Shown here: positions 1 to 8,663 of the stretch, in pieces | How positions within the stretch are numbered: the first letter of the stretch is position 1 | Layout of the letters: each line of letters begins with the position of its first letter | Assembly: GCA_965230265.1 (NCBI GenBank) | Contig: OZ245999.1 | Coordinates: 1,054,001 to 1,118,000 of the forward strand | Source of the DNA: JAJFKX01 sp965230265 | GTDB lineage: Bacteria > Pseudomonadota > Gammaproteobacteria > Xanthomonadales > Wenzhouxiangellaceae | Reading direction: 5' to 3' | Length of the DNA stretch: 64,000 nucleotides | The notes under the pieces: generated by a model | What the model was told of the DNA's origin: nothing | What the model saw: the letters and a program-made list of their open reading frames with translations, nothing else | The model's database searches: none | Position numbers and translations under genes: made by a program

Positions 1-1266
1 GGGGGCAGTCCAATACGCGATAGCGTCATTCTAATTAACGGTGATACGATCGTTGCGACCGGTACTCAAACAGAGCTGGCAGTGCCGGATGGCTATCAAC
101 AGATTTCTACTGAAGGGATGACGGTGATGCCAGGACTGTGGGAAATGCATGCGCATTTGATGTTGAATGGCCATTCCGATTATGGTCATTGGCATCCCGC
201 TTATGCCGATCGCCTGGAAGATGAGATTATGCCTGCATCGGCTGTTCAGTTGTTGTTGGCGGGTGTCACCACGGCCCGTGATTTGGGTGCGCCACTGGAT
301 GAGTCTATTTCGATCAAGCGACGTGTTGAGTCTGGTGAAATACCAGGTCCACGGTTGTTTGTTTCCGGCCCTTTTATTCAGCACGAACCCTATCCAGGTA
401 CAGAGAATTACCGCTGGGGTGTGAATGGTGAACGTGATGCCCGCGCTAAAGTGCGCCGTTTGCACGAAGCGGGCATGGATGTCATCAAAATGGTTGACCA
501 GGATGAAATGACCCGTGAAGAGGCTGTCGCTGTTGTTGATGAAGCGCATAAACTGGGTATGAAGGTGGTTGGTCACTCACACCGCCCGGAGGAAATTCGT
601 TTGGGTCTGGAAATTGGCGTGGATAATTTTGAACATACCGGTCTGGCTGCAGCGCCGGAGTATCCGGAGAGTGTGATGACAGCGCTCAGAGAACGAACTG
701 CGACCGGTCGGGTACGTGGTGGACCGCTATATTGGACGCCCACTGTTGAAGGCTTGTGGAATTATGACTACACGCGTGACAACCCTGAGGCATTGGATAA
801 TACCTGTTGGCATCGTGGTCTGAAGGCCGACACCATAGCGGATATCAGCCAGTCCATAGAACACCCTGGTCGTCTGCTGTATTTCCAGCTAACACCGAAA
901 CGCAAGCCGACATTAAAACGAAAAATTCAGCAGCTTCGTGAAGCCGGCGTGGTGTTGATGATCGGCACTGATAGCGGTATCCCTATGAAGTTTCATTGTC
1001 AGTCCACCTGGAACGAAATGGAAGTATGGGTCAATGTAATGGGTATCCCTGTCATGGAAACCATCCAGGCAGCCACTTATTGGCCATCCAAATTTATGGG
1101 CGTGGAAGAGCAGTGGGGGACTGTTGTGCCAGGCCGCTTGGCCGATATTATTGCGATTAAAGGCGATGTGCTAAAACATATTGCGTTATTGCAGAATGTC
1201 GATTTTGTGATGAAAGGTGGTGTGGTCTACAAGCAAGATGGCAAGCCGGTAGAAGAGAATTTATAA
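1..1266 (+). CDS. Amidohydrolase family protein, 5' end outside window
   Basis: Metal-dependent amidohydrolase; the substrate is unknown, and the family includes imidazolonepropionase- and Xaa-Pro-dipeptidase-like exported hydrolases. The frame is open from base 1, so the N-terminus is missing; the GTG at 82 is internal, because the residues before it match the next gene. Visible are the HxH metal motif (EMHAHLM), a Lys in MDVIKM that would be the carbamylated bridging ligand, later His ligands in VVGHSHRP and FEHTG, and the catalytic Asp in IGTDSG. The gene at 1308 is a close full-length paralogue 41 bases downstream, so this is a tandem duplication. An exported location is inferred from the paralogue's signal peptide. 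Family assignment is firm; substrate is not. Confidence 0.9.
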   Translation, partial: GGSPIRDSVILINGDTIVATGTQTELAVPDGYQQISTEGMTVMPGLWEMHAHLMLNGHSDYGHWHPAYADRLEDEIMPASAVQLLLAGVTTARDLGAPLDESISIKRRVESGEIPGPRLFVSGPFIQHEPYPGTENYRWGVNGERDARAKVRRLHEAGMDVIKMVDQDEMTREEAVAVVDEAHKLGMKVVGHSHRPEEIRLGLEIGVDNFEHTGLAAAPEYPESVMTALRERTATGRVRGGPLYWTPTVEGLWNYDYTRDNPEALDNTCWHRGLKADTIADISQSIEHPGRLLYFQLTPKRKPTLKRKIQQLREAGVVLMIGTDSGIPMKFHCQSTWNEMEVWVNVMGIPVMETIQAATYWPSKFMGVEEQWGTVVPGRLADIIAIKGDVLKHIALLQNVDFVMKGGVVYKQDGKPVEENL

Positions 1267-1307
1267 AACCTGATTACGATCGATAATATGACGGCATAGG
1301 ATTTTAA

Positions 1308-2681
1308 ATGGTCATGGTATTAATACGATTTTTCATCATCGGCTTAGTGCTGAGCACCAATGTGGCTATAGCTCAGAATACTGCATTGGTTGGTGGTACG
1401 CTGGTGGATGGTCTGGGTGCATCGCCAATTTTTGACAGTGTCATTCTGATTCAAGAAGATACTATTGTTGCCACAGGGACACAGCGCGAGCTGGCTGTGC
1501 CTGATGGCTATCAGTTGATTTCCACAGAAGGTATGACGGTAATGCCCGGCTTGTGGGAAATGCATGCACATTTAATGATCAACGGGCATTCCGACTATGA
1601 GCACTGGGATGTGGCATACAAAGATCGCCTGGAAGATGAAATTATGCCATCCTCAGCGGTGCAATTATTATTGGCAGGTGTTACCACGGCCCGTGATCTG
1701 GGCGCGCCATTGGCCGAATCGATTTCGATTAAACAGCGCATTGAGTCAGGTGTTTTGCCTGGACCACGGTTATTTGTTTCAGGCCCTTTCATTCAACACA
1801 AAGCCTATCCGGGCACTGAAAATTTTCGCTGGGGGATTGAAGGTGAACGCGATGCACGGGCCAAGGTGCGCCGCTTGCACGATGCAGGTATGGATGTCAT
1901 TAAGTTAATTGATCAGGATGAGATGACACTGGCTGAAGCCGCAGCGGTGGTTGATGAAGCCCATAAACTCAATATGAAAGTGGTGGGACATTCGCATCGT
2001 CCCGAAGAGATTCTGCGTGGTCTGGAAATTGGCGTGGATAATTTTGAACACACTGGTTTGGCTGCGGCACCCGAATACCCGGAAAGTGTGATGCAGGCCT
2101 TGCGTGAGCGTACTGCCACCGGCCGTGTTCGTGGAGGGCCTTTGTATTGGACGCCAACAGTAGAAGGCTTATGGAATTATGATTACACCCGCGATAACCG
2201 TGAAGCATTGGATAACACCTGCTGGCACCGAGGGTTGGAAGCCGACACCATTGCCGATATTCAGCAGTCAATCACTCACCCCGAGCGTTTACTGTATTTC
2301 CAGCTAACACCCAAACGCAAACCAACCTTAATTCGTAAGTTCCAGCAACTGCGTGATGCCGGTGTGGTGTTGCTGGTTGGGACAGACAGTGGTGTGCCAA
2401 TGACTTTCCATTGCCAGTCCACCTGGAATGAAATGGAAGTTTGGGTGAATGTGATGGGCGTTCCGGTCATGGAAACCATCCAGGCAGCCACTTATTGGCC
2501 ATCCAAATTTATGGGCGTAGAAGAGCAATGGGGTACTGTTGTGCCGGGCCGGCTGGCTGATATCATTGCGGTTAAAGGTGATGTGCTAAAACATGTTGCC
2601 CTGCTGCAGAATGTGGACTTCGTGATGAAAGGCGGAGTGGTTTACAAGCAGGACGGCAGACCGGTCGAAGAAAACTTATAA
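1308..2681 (+). CDS. Exported amidohydrolase, paralogue of the preceding gene
   Basis: Predicted zinc-type hydrolase of the amidohydrolase superfamily, 457 aa. Residues 1-22 form a signal peptide ending near AIAQ, so the enzyme should act in the periplasm. The HxH pair is H86/H88, the probable carbamylated Lys is K199 in MDVIKL, further His ligands lie at about 228-230 and 248, and the catalytic Asp is in VGTDSG. The ATG at 1308 is followed by a second ATG at 1314; either gives a good signal peptide. It lies 41 bases after its paralogue and is probably co-transcribed with it. Stretches of near-complete nucleotide identity with the paralogue alternate with diverged ones. The substrate cannot be told from sequence alone. 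Confidence 0.9.
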   Translation: MVMVLIRFFIIGLVLSTNVAIAQNTALVGGTLVDGLGASPIFDSVILIQEDTIVATGTQRELAVPDGYQLISTEGMTVMPGLWEMHAHLMINGHSDYEHWDVAYKDRLEDEIMPSSAVQLLLAGVTTARDLGAPLAESISIKQRIESGVLPGPRLFVSGPFIQHKAYPGTENFRWGIEGERDARAKVRRLHDAGMDVIKLIDQDEMTLAEAAAVVDEAHKLNMKVVGHSHRPEEILRGLEIGVDNFEHTGLAAAPEYPESVMQALRERTATGRVRGGPLYWTPTVEGLWNYDYTRDNREALDNTCWHRGLEADTIADIQQSITHPERLLYFQLTPKRKPTLIRKFQQLRDAGVVLLVGTDSGVPMTFHCQSTWNEMEVWVNVMGVPVMETIQAATYWPSKFMGVEEQWGTVVPGRLADIIAVKGDVLKHVALLQNVDFVMKGGVVYKQDGRPVEENL

Positions 2682-2709
2682 CGATTAAAAACCTATCTGG
2701 GAGTATGAG

Positions 2710-3027
2710 ATGAGAGTGAAGACTATTTTGGGCCTTATCGCGGCGATGAGCCTTATTGCTTGTGGAGGTTCGTCCATCAGCAATGCCGAGTTGGTGGATG
2801 CCTGCAATGAAACTGTGAACTGGGGTGAAAAAAGCTGCGAATGCATGGCAGATAAGGCCAAGGAAGATTTGTCTGCTGATGGCCAACGCCTGTTGTATGC
2901 GACTTTGACTGAAGACCAGGAGCTGGCTGAAAAACTGGCACGTGAAATGACAATGGAAGAAGCCGCTCAGGCCGGCATGTTTATGGTTAATGCAGGTTTG
3001 TCTTGCGCAACCTTGTCTGATGATTAA
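2710..3027 (+). CDS. Small putative lipoprotein, unknown function
   Basis: 105 aa, not recognised. The N-terminus is a lipoprotein signal with lipobox LIAC, giving Cys18 as the lipidated residue followed by GGSS. The mature part is acidic and mostly helical by composition, with four further Cys residues (one in VDACNE, two in KSCECM, one in LSCATL) that could form two disulfides. It starts 28 bases after the amidohydrolase with GGGAG just before the ATG, so it is probably the last gene of that unit. No catalytic motif is visible; a small periplasmic helper or structural lipoprotein is all that can be said. Confidence 0.7.
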   Translation: MRVKTILGLIAAMSLIACGGSSISNAELVDACNETVNWGEKSCECMADKAKEDLSADGQRLLYATLTEDQELAEKLAREMTMEEAAQAGMFMVNAGLSCATLSDD

Positions 3028-3059
3028 TCCGTTCGGATGAGCAGCTGCTAGAGGCTTTT

Positions 3060-3545
3060 ATGATTCAATGCTGTGGATGTCGGGGAATGTTCCCCGATAT
3101 CACCGGCCCCATCCATCGTTATATGAGCTCTGTTCCAGGTTGCTGGGCGGCGTATGGAGAGGTCTTGGCCAAGGAATACAATGACCCGACTTATTTTGCT
3201 GTGCATCAGTTGACGGTGGATGCTTACGCGGTACAACACCCGGGAGGGGATAACCCACAGGCCAGGCAGTCTGTGACAGTTCATCTGGCCACTTTGTGGG
3301 GGTATTTTGAACAGGGTTTGGACGACCAGCTGACCCTGGTTACACTTCGCAAAAAGATTAGCCAGCGCGGTTCTTTCCCGTTGCTGGAATCACCGTCTAT
3401 ATACCCTTTAACCGTACTTGACGTCGCTGCAGCCTCGACCGCTGATCAGCATTGTGAACGTATCAAAGCCTGGGCATTGGCTGCATGGCAGGCATGGTCA
3501 AGTAAGTATGATGTGCCGGCTATATTGGGTATCGATAGTCTATGA
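3060..3545 (+). CDS. DUF5946 family protein
   Basis: 161 aa, soluble and probably cytoplasmic. The N-terminus carries closely spaced Cys residues (QCCGC), then the pattern G-P-[IT]-H-R-Y-M with PGCW and a FAVHQLTVDAYAVQHPG block, which I recognise as the DUF5946 signature. Its function is unknown; the Cys and His residues suggest metal binding, but that is inference. It lies 32 bases after the small lipoprotein gene on the same strand. A half copy of the dispersed palindromic repeat follows its stop codon. Confidence 0.75.
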   Translation: MIQCCGCRGMFPDITGPIHRYMSSVPGCWAAYGEVLAKEYNDPTYFAVHQLTVDAYAVQHPGGDNPQARQSVTVHLATLWGYFEQGLDDQLTLVTLRKKISQRGSFPLLESPSIYPLTVLDVAAASTADQHCERIKAWALAAWQAWSSKYDVPAILGIDSL

Positions 3546-3562
3546 ACCGGATAAAGTCATAA

Positions 3563-3580
3563 GGCTCTAAGCCAACCTAC
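3563..3580. repeat. Half copy of dispersed extragenic palindromic repeat
   Basis: The 18 bases GGCTCTAAGCCAACCTAC match one arm of the repeats at 21282 and 27860 (core CTAAGCC-AC-CTAC). It lies between the convergent ends of the DUF5946 and DUF1223 genes, a typical place for such elements. Confidence 0.55.
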
Positions 3581-3608
3581 CAGAAGTATTATGATGCATT
3601 AATTGGGT

Positions 3609-4379
3609 TTAACCTGACTCTGGTAACCAGCCGCCAGTGGCCTGTATAGGTGCAGGGCTATTGCGATCACTGATCCAGGCGACAATCGCGCGACGTTCGG
3701 TTTTGGCTGGAACCGCACTGGGTACGTTGAGCGTCCATTCACCTTCCCCAGCTTGTCTCTGGGTGCTGTTGTGACCCAATACGACAAAATCTTCTTGTAG
3801 AAGTCTGCCTCGGTTTTCGCCCCCGCCGATATTCGATTCGATACCAAAACCCAGGATAGCCACATGTGCGGTTAAGCGCGGATGCAAGTTTTGGGATATT
3901 GAATCAAATGAGACAGTGGCTTTTTTGCGGTCAGTTTTAAGTTGTAATACACCGACCGCATTGCCCGGCGTCAGATCCAGCTTACGCCGACTGAAAAAGC
4001 CCCGCCATTCCTGGCCACTGACAACCAGGCCGGGTGTATAGACGCTGCCGATATCGCCACTGCGAGCATAATTTTGCTGCCGTTGGGTATAAGTCCGGTC
4101 AGCAAAAACATCATCCCATCCCAAATAGTCCCAGTAGTCGACATGAAATGCCATTGGAACGACTTCACTCCACAGGCCCGGGTGATCAACGTATTGCTGT
4201 AACCATTTATCTGCAGGTGGGCAACTGCTGCAACCATGAGAGGTAAACAATTCGATGGTAGCGGTTTGCTGCGGGCTGCTGTTGAACGCCAACTCAGGCA
4301 ATGAGGCACTGGTTTGACTGGATGCTGCTGTACAGAACACAGAGAGTATCGTCATTACGGGCAAAAAGATCCGAAACAT
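3609..4379 (-). CDS. DUF1223 domain thioredoxin-like protein
   Basis: 256 aa. A short N-terminal signal peptide is followed by ATIELFTSHGCSSCPPAD, whose CSSC is a thioredoxin-like CXXC in the position typical of DUF1223 proteins. A downstream HVDYWDYLGWDD block is also characteristic of the family. The protein is probably periplasmic and redox-active; the substrate is unknown. It is the last gene of a minus-strand series, 134 bases downstream of alkB. The ATG at 4379 is the only start that keeps the signal peptide. Confidence 0.8.
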   Translation of the reverse strand: MFRIFLPVMTILSVFCTAASSQTSASLPELAFNSSPQQTATIELFTSHGCSSCPPADKWLQQYVDHPGLWSEVVPMAFHVDYWDYLGWDDVFADRTYTQRQQNYARSGDIGSVYTPGLVVSGQEWRGFFSRRKLDLTPGNAVGVLQLKTDRKKATVSFDSISQNLHPRLTAHVAILGFGIESNIGGGENRGRLLQEDFVVLGHNSTQRQAGEGEWTLNVPSAVPAKTERRAIVAWISDRNSPAPIQATGGWLPESG

Positions 4380-4513
4380 GGTGGATTCCTATAGAAGCTA
4401 ATCTATAAGACCGTTGATCAACGGAATGATCACATTGCGTGCTTCTGTGCGAGCAAGCTGGTTGATGCGCCTGTCGGCTATGACAGGTTAATCAGCCGAT
4501 CTGGAGCAGGCCA

Positions 4514-5578
4514 TCAGATGGCTGTGTTATCGGGTAAGCGTGGGTTCATGACTTTAAACCACAGTGGTGGCACCAAAGCCAGCAAAAACATGGTGGCATA
4601 ACCTGCCGGTAATTGCGGCGCATCAGCATGGCTTTTCAGGTTTTGGTAAGGCACACGCGGGTTGGCGTGGTGGTCTGAGTGTCGCTGCAAATGCAGTAAC
4701 ATCTGATTGCTAAGCCAATAATCTGAATTCCATGAATCCTGTGGGGTAGGGCGCTCAAAGCGGCCAGAGTCCAGTTGTTTGCGACGCAGCCCGTAATGCT
4801 CTACGTAATTGATAATTTCCAAAGAGATGATGGCCAGTGATGCCTGACCGAACCACACCAGGATACCGATACTGCCAAATTGCCAGCCGATCAATAAAAC
4901 GATTAACAAAGTGATGACGTACCACCACAGCATCTCGTTGCGCCAATGCCAGGGATGCAATGTAAATAATTGCAGCCGCTTGGCTTCTAATCGCCAGGCA
5001 TTCAGCGTGTTATTCCAGATAGAGCGCGGTAGAAAGTGAAACAGGGTTTGTCCAGCTTTGGCAGAAGAAGGATCCTTGGGCGTTGAGACCCATACATGGT
5101 GGCCTCGGACATGTTCAATTTTAAAGCCAGCATAGGCAACACTGCACAGCAGTAAACCTCCCAGCCAGGATTCAGCTCGGCTTTTTTTGTGGATCAACTC
5201 ATGCGCTACATTGATGGCATTGATGCCACTGACAATGCCGAAGGAAATAATCAACCCAATCCAACCGGATAAGCTTAACCATTCAGTATGGGCGACAAAA
5301 TCCAGCACATACCACAACAAAGCAAACTGAATCACCGCACATAATGCCGGCAAACTGGCATATACAGCAGGTGTTCCAAGCACACGGTTGTTGCGGGTGT
5401 CACGCCCCAGCATATAGTCGGTAAACGGCAGAACGACATATAAGACAAACAGTGGCAGCCATAATGCGGCATTGGCCCCGGCAAATTGGTTGGTTGCGGC
5501 AAGGGTATTACCGCTCAGTATTGCCAAGGGCATCAAAGCGGGAATGAGGAGACAGAATATAAACCCGAATCTGCGCAT
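4514..5578 (-). CDS. alkB: Alkane 1-monooxygenase (AlkB type)
   Basis: Integral-membrane non-haem di-iron hydroxylase of 354 aa that converts medium or long n-alkanes to primary alcohols with electrons from rubredoxin. All histidine boxes of AlkB are visible: AHELIHKK, EHVRGHHVWV, NYVEHYGLRR and LQRHSDHHANP, with several hydrophobic membrane segments from residue 1 on. The protein is somewhat shorter than the usual roughly 400 aa. No rubredoxin, rubredoxin reductase or AlkS-type regulator lies next to it, so electrons must come from components encoded elsewhere. Related membrane hydroxylases share some boxes, but NYVEHYG plus LQRHSDHH points to true AlkB. It stands alone between a DUF1223 gene and a BtuF-like gene. 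Confidence 0.9.
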   Translation of the reverse strand: MRRFGFIFCLLIPALMPLAILSGNTLAATNQFAGANAALWLPLFVLYVVLPFTDYMLGRDTRNNRVLGTPAVYASLPALCAVIQFALLWYVLDFVAHTEWLSLSGWIGLIISFGIVSGINAINVAHELIHKKSRAESWLGGLLLCSVAYAGFKIEHVRGHHVWVSTPKDPSSAKAGQTLFHFLPRSIWNNTLNAWRLEAKRLQLFTLHPWHWRNEMLWWYVITLLIVLLIGWQFGSIGILVWFGQASLAIISLEIINYVEHYGLRRKQLDSGRFERPTPQDSWNSDYWLSNQMLLHLQRHSDHHANPRVPYQNLKSHADAPQLPAGYATMFLLALVPPLWFKVMNPRLPDNTAI

Positions 5579-5681
5579 TAGTCGTTGTCCAAATATAAAC
5601 TTACCAAATGGTCAATCTATTTGTAGCACATATTGGCTCCGGTGTGTATCAACCAAAGCGGTAATTTGTTACTCAACAGGT

Positions 5682-6464
5682 TTAAGCGTGATGGTGTAGG
5701 GCCAGTGCGGCAGCTATTTTCTGTAATCCGGTGATCAATCGTGGGCCTGGGCGGCCGAGATAGGCTTCGCTGATAGCAAGGATATTATTGAGCTTTACGG
5801 CGTTGATATTTTGCCAGCCTGCACGGCGTTTAACGATATGCGGCCGATAGTTTTTTTGCTTAACACCACACCATGACATCACAATAAAATCAGGGTTGAT
5901 CTGCCGTGCTTCTTCTGTGCTGATTTCCCGGCTTTGACAATTCTCGTTGGCCCATGGGTTAACACCTCCGGCCAAGTGTATCAATTCGGTGACCCAGGAA
6001 TGCTTGCCTGGTACGATCACCGGCTTGGGCCACCATTCCACCAGTACTTTCGGGCGCTGGTTAATTGGGTTGGCAGTATATTGGTCAAGCTGGTCGCGAA
6101 ACTGCTGCGCCAGTTGCCGGCCATTTTTTGATACACCAATAGCGTCAGCAATGGTTTGGATGTTATCGCTGATATCACTGAGTTTACGAGGTGCGATAGT
6201 CATCGTCGGCACGCCGGTTTTCTTGAGGTTCTCGATGACACGATCGTGGCCTGGGACGGTATCAGAAGCAATAACCAAATCGGGTTTTAGGGCGGCGACT
6301 TTATTGGGGTCGACATCAAGGTCGGCACCAACTTTGGGTAGTTCAGAGACAACCGCCTTAGGGTAGTCAGAATGGTCATCCACGCCGACCAGATAATCCG
6401 CACAGCCAAGCGCACAGATGATTTCGGTGTTGGAACAACTGTGACTGACTATGCGCATATCCAT
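5682..6464 (-). CDS. BtuF-like cobalamin/corrinoid-binding protein, no signal peptide
   Basis: 260 aa. It has the periplasmic-binding-protein fold of the vitamin B12/iron-siderophore type: RIVSHSCSNTEIICALG at the N-terminus corresponds to the usual RIVSL-PS-TE-L-ALG, followed by VGVDDHSDYP, KPDLVIASD and a C-terminal YLGRPGPRL. Unusually there is no signal peptide, and an in-frame TAG lies two codons before the ATG at 6464, so none can have been missed. No permease or ATPase is adjacent. It could be a cytoplasmic corrinoid-binding protein or rely on a non-classical route. Ligand assignment is by family resemblance only. Confidence 0.75.
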   Translation of the reverse strand: MDMRIVSHSCSNTEIICALGCADYLVGVDDHSDYPKAVVSELPKVGADLDVDPNKVAALKPDLVIASDTVPGHDRVIENLKKTGVPTMTIAPRKLSDISDNIQTIADAIGVSKNGRQLAQQFRDQLDQYTANPINQRPKVLVEWWPKPVIVPGKHSWVTELIHLAGGVNPWANENCQSREISTEEARQINPDFIVMSWCGVKQKNYRPHIVKRRAGWQNINAVKLNNILAISEAYLGRPGPRLITGLQKIAAALALHHHA

Positions 6465-6527
6465 AGTCTAATGGATGTTGCCAGATGGTTTTATCGTTGC
6501 TTGATATTTTGTAGTGGCACATGCAAT

Positions 6528-6550
6528 AAACCCTGCGCAAGGCAGGGTTT
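6528..6550 (-). terminator. Rho-independent terminator of the Slp-family gene
   Basis: A perfect 9-bp stem (AAACCCTGC / GCAGGGTTT) with a 5-base loop. Read on the minus strand it follows the stop of the Slp gene and runs into TTTATT. It separates that gene from the BtuF-like gene. Confidence 0.75.
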
Positions 6551-6576
6551 ACTAGTGATTATGTGATTACAGGTGT

Positions 6577-7401
6577 TTATCGTCGCTGGACACGAGCGCC
6601 ACCTGAACTTCGACCTGCACCACTGGCTATGCGACCACCTCGGCTTATCCGGCCTGAGCGGTTGCCACCGCCACCGCGACCACCGCGAAAACCACCCCGG
6701 TTGCCCGTTCTGAAGCCGCGTCCCCGGAAACCTCTTCGACCACCGTAAAAACCGCGTCGGAAACCGTGGCCAAACCCGCGTCTGAAGCCAAACCGGTGGC
6801 CAAAGCCGAAGCGTGACCCGAAAAAGAACGAACTGTGGAACCCGAAAGGATGGCCGAAACCGTAAAAACCGTAACGATAAGAAAATGGATGATAAAACGG
6901 GCTGTAGAAAGCGTAATAGGGTGAAAACCCGTAGCCGTATCCATACCCGCCGCCATAACCATCACCGGCAAAGCGTTCTGGCCATAAATACAATACGTCG
7001 GTGCTGACGACGGGGTAACGGTATTCGTATTCGCCGACCTTGCGTTGCTCAACATTACTTACCCGGCCGGTAACAGTGACTTCGCGACCTTCGCTGAAAA
7101 TTTGCGGATCCTGGAAACCATTTTTACAGGCAATAAACCGGCCTTCCGTGCTGTCATCAAAAATAGGCCGTGCGCTGGAATTCAGTTCACGGCTTAATAT
7201 TTCAATACAGGTTTTGTTTTGTTCGGTATGGGTAGCAATAATGGTTCCACCCCAACGTACCGGTACGCCCACGTTGCCGTTATCGGCAACCGCTTGAGGC
7301 GGAATGCCTGGGTAGTCACCGGCCAGCGGTTGAGGAACAGTTGCACAGCCTGTAAAGGCTGCGCTGATGACAAGAAGGGCAAGTATTTTCCAGCTTTGCA
7401 T
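6577..7401 (-). CDS. Slp family outer-membrane lipoprotein with Gly/Arg/aromatic tail
   Basis: 274 aa. The lipobox AFTGC places the lipidated Cys at residue 19. Residues about 30-145 fit the Slp/YeaY lipoprotein family (VPVRWGGTIIATHTE, EGRFIAC, EGREVTVTGRVSN, YPVVSTDVLYLWPER). E. coli Slp is a starvation- or stationary-phase-induced lipoprotein. From about residue 148 to the end the protein is almost only Gly, Tyr, Phe, Arg and Ser, first aromatic/Gly (YGGGYGYGYGF), then Phe/Gly/Arg, then an RGG-rich basic end. Such a tail is not part of the usual Slp domain. A terminator at 6528-6550 follows the gene. The family call is good; the tail's role is unknown. Confidence 0.8.
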   Translation of the reverse strand: MQSWKILALLVISAAFTGCATVPQPLAGDYPGIPPQAVADNGNVGVPVRWGGTIIATHTEQNKTCIEILSRELNSSARPIFDDSTEGRFIACKNGFQDPQIFSEGREVTVTGRVSNVEQRKVGEYEYRYPVVSTDVLYLWPERFAGDGYGGGYGYGYGFSPYYAFYSPFYHPFSYRYGFYGFGHPFGFHSSFFFGSRFGFGHRFGFRRGFGHGFRRGFYGGRRGFRGRGFRTGNRGGFRGGRGGGGNRSGRISRGGRIASGAGRSSGGARVQRR

Positions 7402-7483
7402 GGTGCAGTACCTATTGGTGGTTCAAGCTAACGTATATAAGACTATAAGCTTAGCTGACAGTTCCATTGTGTGGTCCTTAAGG

Positions 7484-7819
7484 TTAACCCGTCAGCAGCT
7501 CATTTACCTTGGTGGCGCAGATAAAATCGTTTTCTGATAAGCCATCGATGGCGTGTGTGGTAAATGTTACCGCGCAAAAATTATAGCCAGCAGAAAAATC
7601 CGGGTGATGCACTTCCTGATTGGCTATCCAGGCCATGGCATTGATAAATGCCATGGTTTTGTAAAACCCTTTAAATTCAAATCGACGATGGATTGATTTA
7701 CCATCGTCTGCCATTTGCCAACCTTCTACTTGAGACAGCAGTTTTTCAGCCACAAGTTGACTTAACGGTTCGGTGCCACCTTCACAGGGCACGCATTTTT
7801 TATCAGATAAATCACTCAT
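7484..7819 (-). CDS. phhB: 4a-hydroxytetrahydrobiopterin dehydratase
   Basis: 111 aa, the usual size. It dehydrates the 4a-carbinolamine made by phenylalanine hydroxylase, so the pterin cofactor can be recycled. The family signature is visible as EVHHPDFSAGYNFCAVTFTTHAIDGLSENDF-type sequence: the His-His-Pro active-site cluster followed by TTHAIDGLS. It lies 49 bases downstream of phhA on the same strand, the standard phhAB arrangement, and both proteins act in the cytoplasm on the same reaction cycle. Confidence 0.93.
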   Translation of the reverse strand: MSDLSDKKCVPCEGGTEPLSQLVAEKLLSQVEGWQMADDGKSIHRRFEFKGFYKTMAFINAMAWIANQEVHHPDFSAGYNFCAVTFTTHAIDGLSENDFICATKVNELLTG

Positions 7820-7868
7820 TCAGTTTTCCTTGCAATGTTTATTCTTTCATTCAATGTTATTGATAGAT

Positions 7869-8663
7869 TCAAGCAGCTTTTTTGGGTTCATAGATGGGCT
7901 CAAACTCACCCAAAACCCGTGCCTGGCGAATCAGGCTCATCAAATCCATATTGGCCAGTTCATACATGTCGCTCAAATCGTGCAGGATGTAGTAGATTGG
8001 TTGATAAATATCGATGCGATAGGGTGTGCGCAGTGCGTCCATCACATCAAAACGACGGCGCATGGCTGTGTCGCTCTCAATGGCATACACGCACTCACCT
8101 GGTGACGAGTTAATGCCGCCACCGTAACTGCGAATGCCATTGTGTGAATCCAGCAAGCCAAACTCCACCGTAAACCAATACAAACGTGCAAGCAGAACCC
8201 GGTCCTGCTTGCTGGCATTCATGCCAGCTTTACCATAGGCAGCAGTAAAATCTGCAAATGCAGGGTGAGTCAACATGGCCGTATGGCCAAAAATCTCATG
8301 GAAAATATCCGGTTCCTGCAGATAATCCATTTCTTCACGGTGGCGGATGAAAGAAGCGGCTGGAAAACGTTTTTCAGACAACAACCGGAAAAACCGGTCA
8401 AAATTGATCAGTGCTGGAACCGGTGCCACCTGCCAGCCGGTTTTTTCCATCAGCACTTTGGAGACTTCACCAGGTTGTGGAATCCGGTCTTTGGGTAAGT
8501 TCAGCATTTCCAGGCCATCCAGAAACTCCTGACATACGCGTCCCTGGACAATATCCATCTGTCGGGTGATTAATTCGTGCCAAACTTCATGCTCATCTTC
8601 GGTGTAATGAATAATTCCGTTTTCATCCGGTATCTTGGCAGCGTATTTCGAGCTTTTGCCCAT
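7869..8663 (-). CDS. phhA: Phenylalanine 4-monooxygenase
   Basis: 264 aa, a typical bacterial single-domain enzyme. It converts phenylalanine to tyrosine using O2 and a tetrahydropterin, the first step of phenylalanine catabolism. The iron ligands are visible in HEIFGHTAMLTHPAF (two His) and in LYWFTVEFGLL (Glu); the pterin-side sequence YLQEPDIFHE is also conserved. phhB follows directly. The 251-base divergent gap upstream (8664-8914) should hold its promoter; I found no convincing TyrR/PhhR box there. Confidence 0.95.
   Translation of the reverse strand: MGKSSKYAAKIPDENGIIHYTEDEHEVWHELITRQMDIVQGRVCQEFLDGLEMLNLPKDRIPQPGEVSKVLMEKTGWQVAPVPALINFDRFFRLLSEKRFPAASFIRHREEMDYLQEPDIFHEIFGHTAMLTHPAFADFTAAYGKAGMNASKQDRVLLARLYWFTVEFGLLDSHNGIRSYGGGINSSPGECVYAIESDTAMRRRFDVMDALRTPYRIDIYQPIYYILHDLSDMYELANMDLMSLIRQARVLGEFEPIYEPKKAA

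Noticed and set aside
31..576. 181-codon open frame on the minus strand
   Set aside because: Lies wholly inside the amidohydrolase gene on the other strand; composition is that of a reverse shadow.
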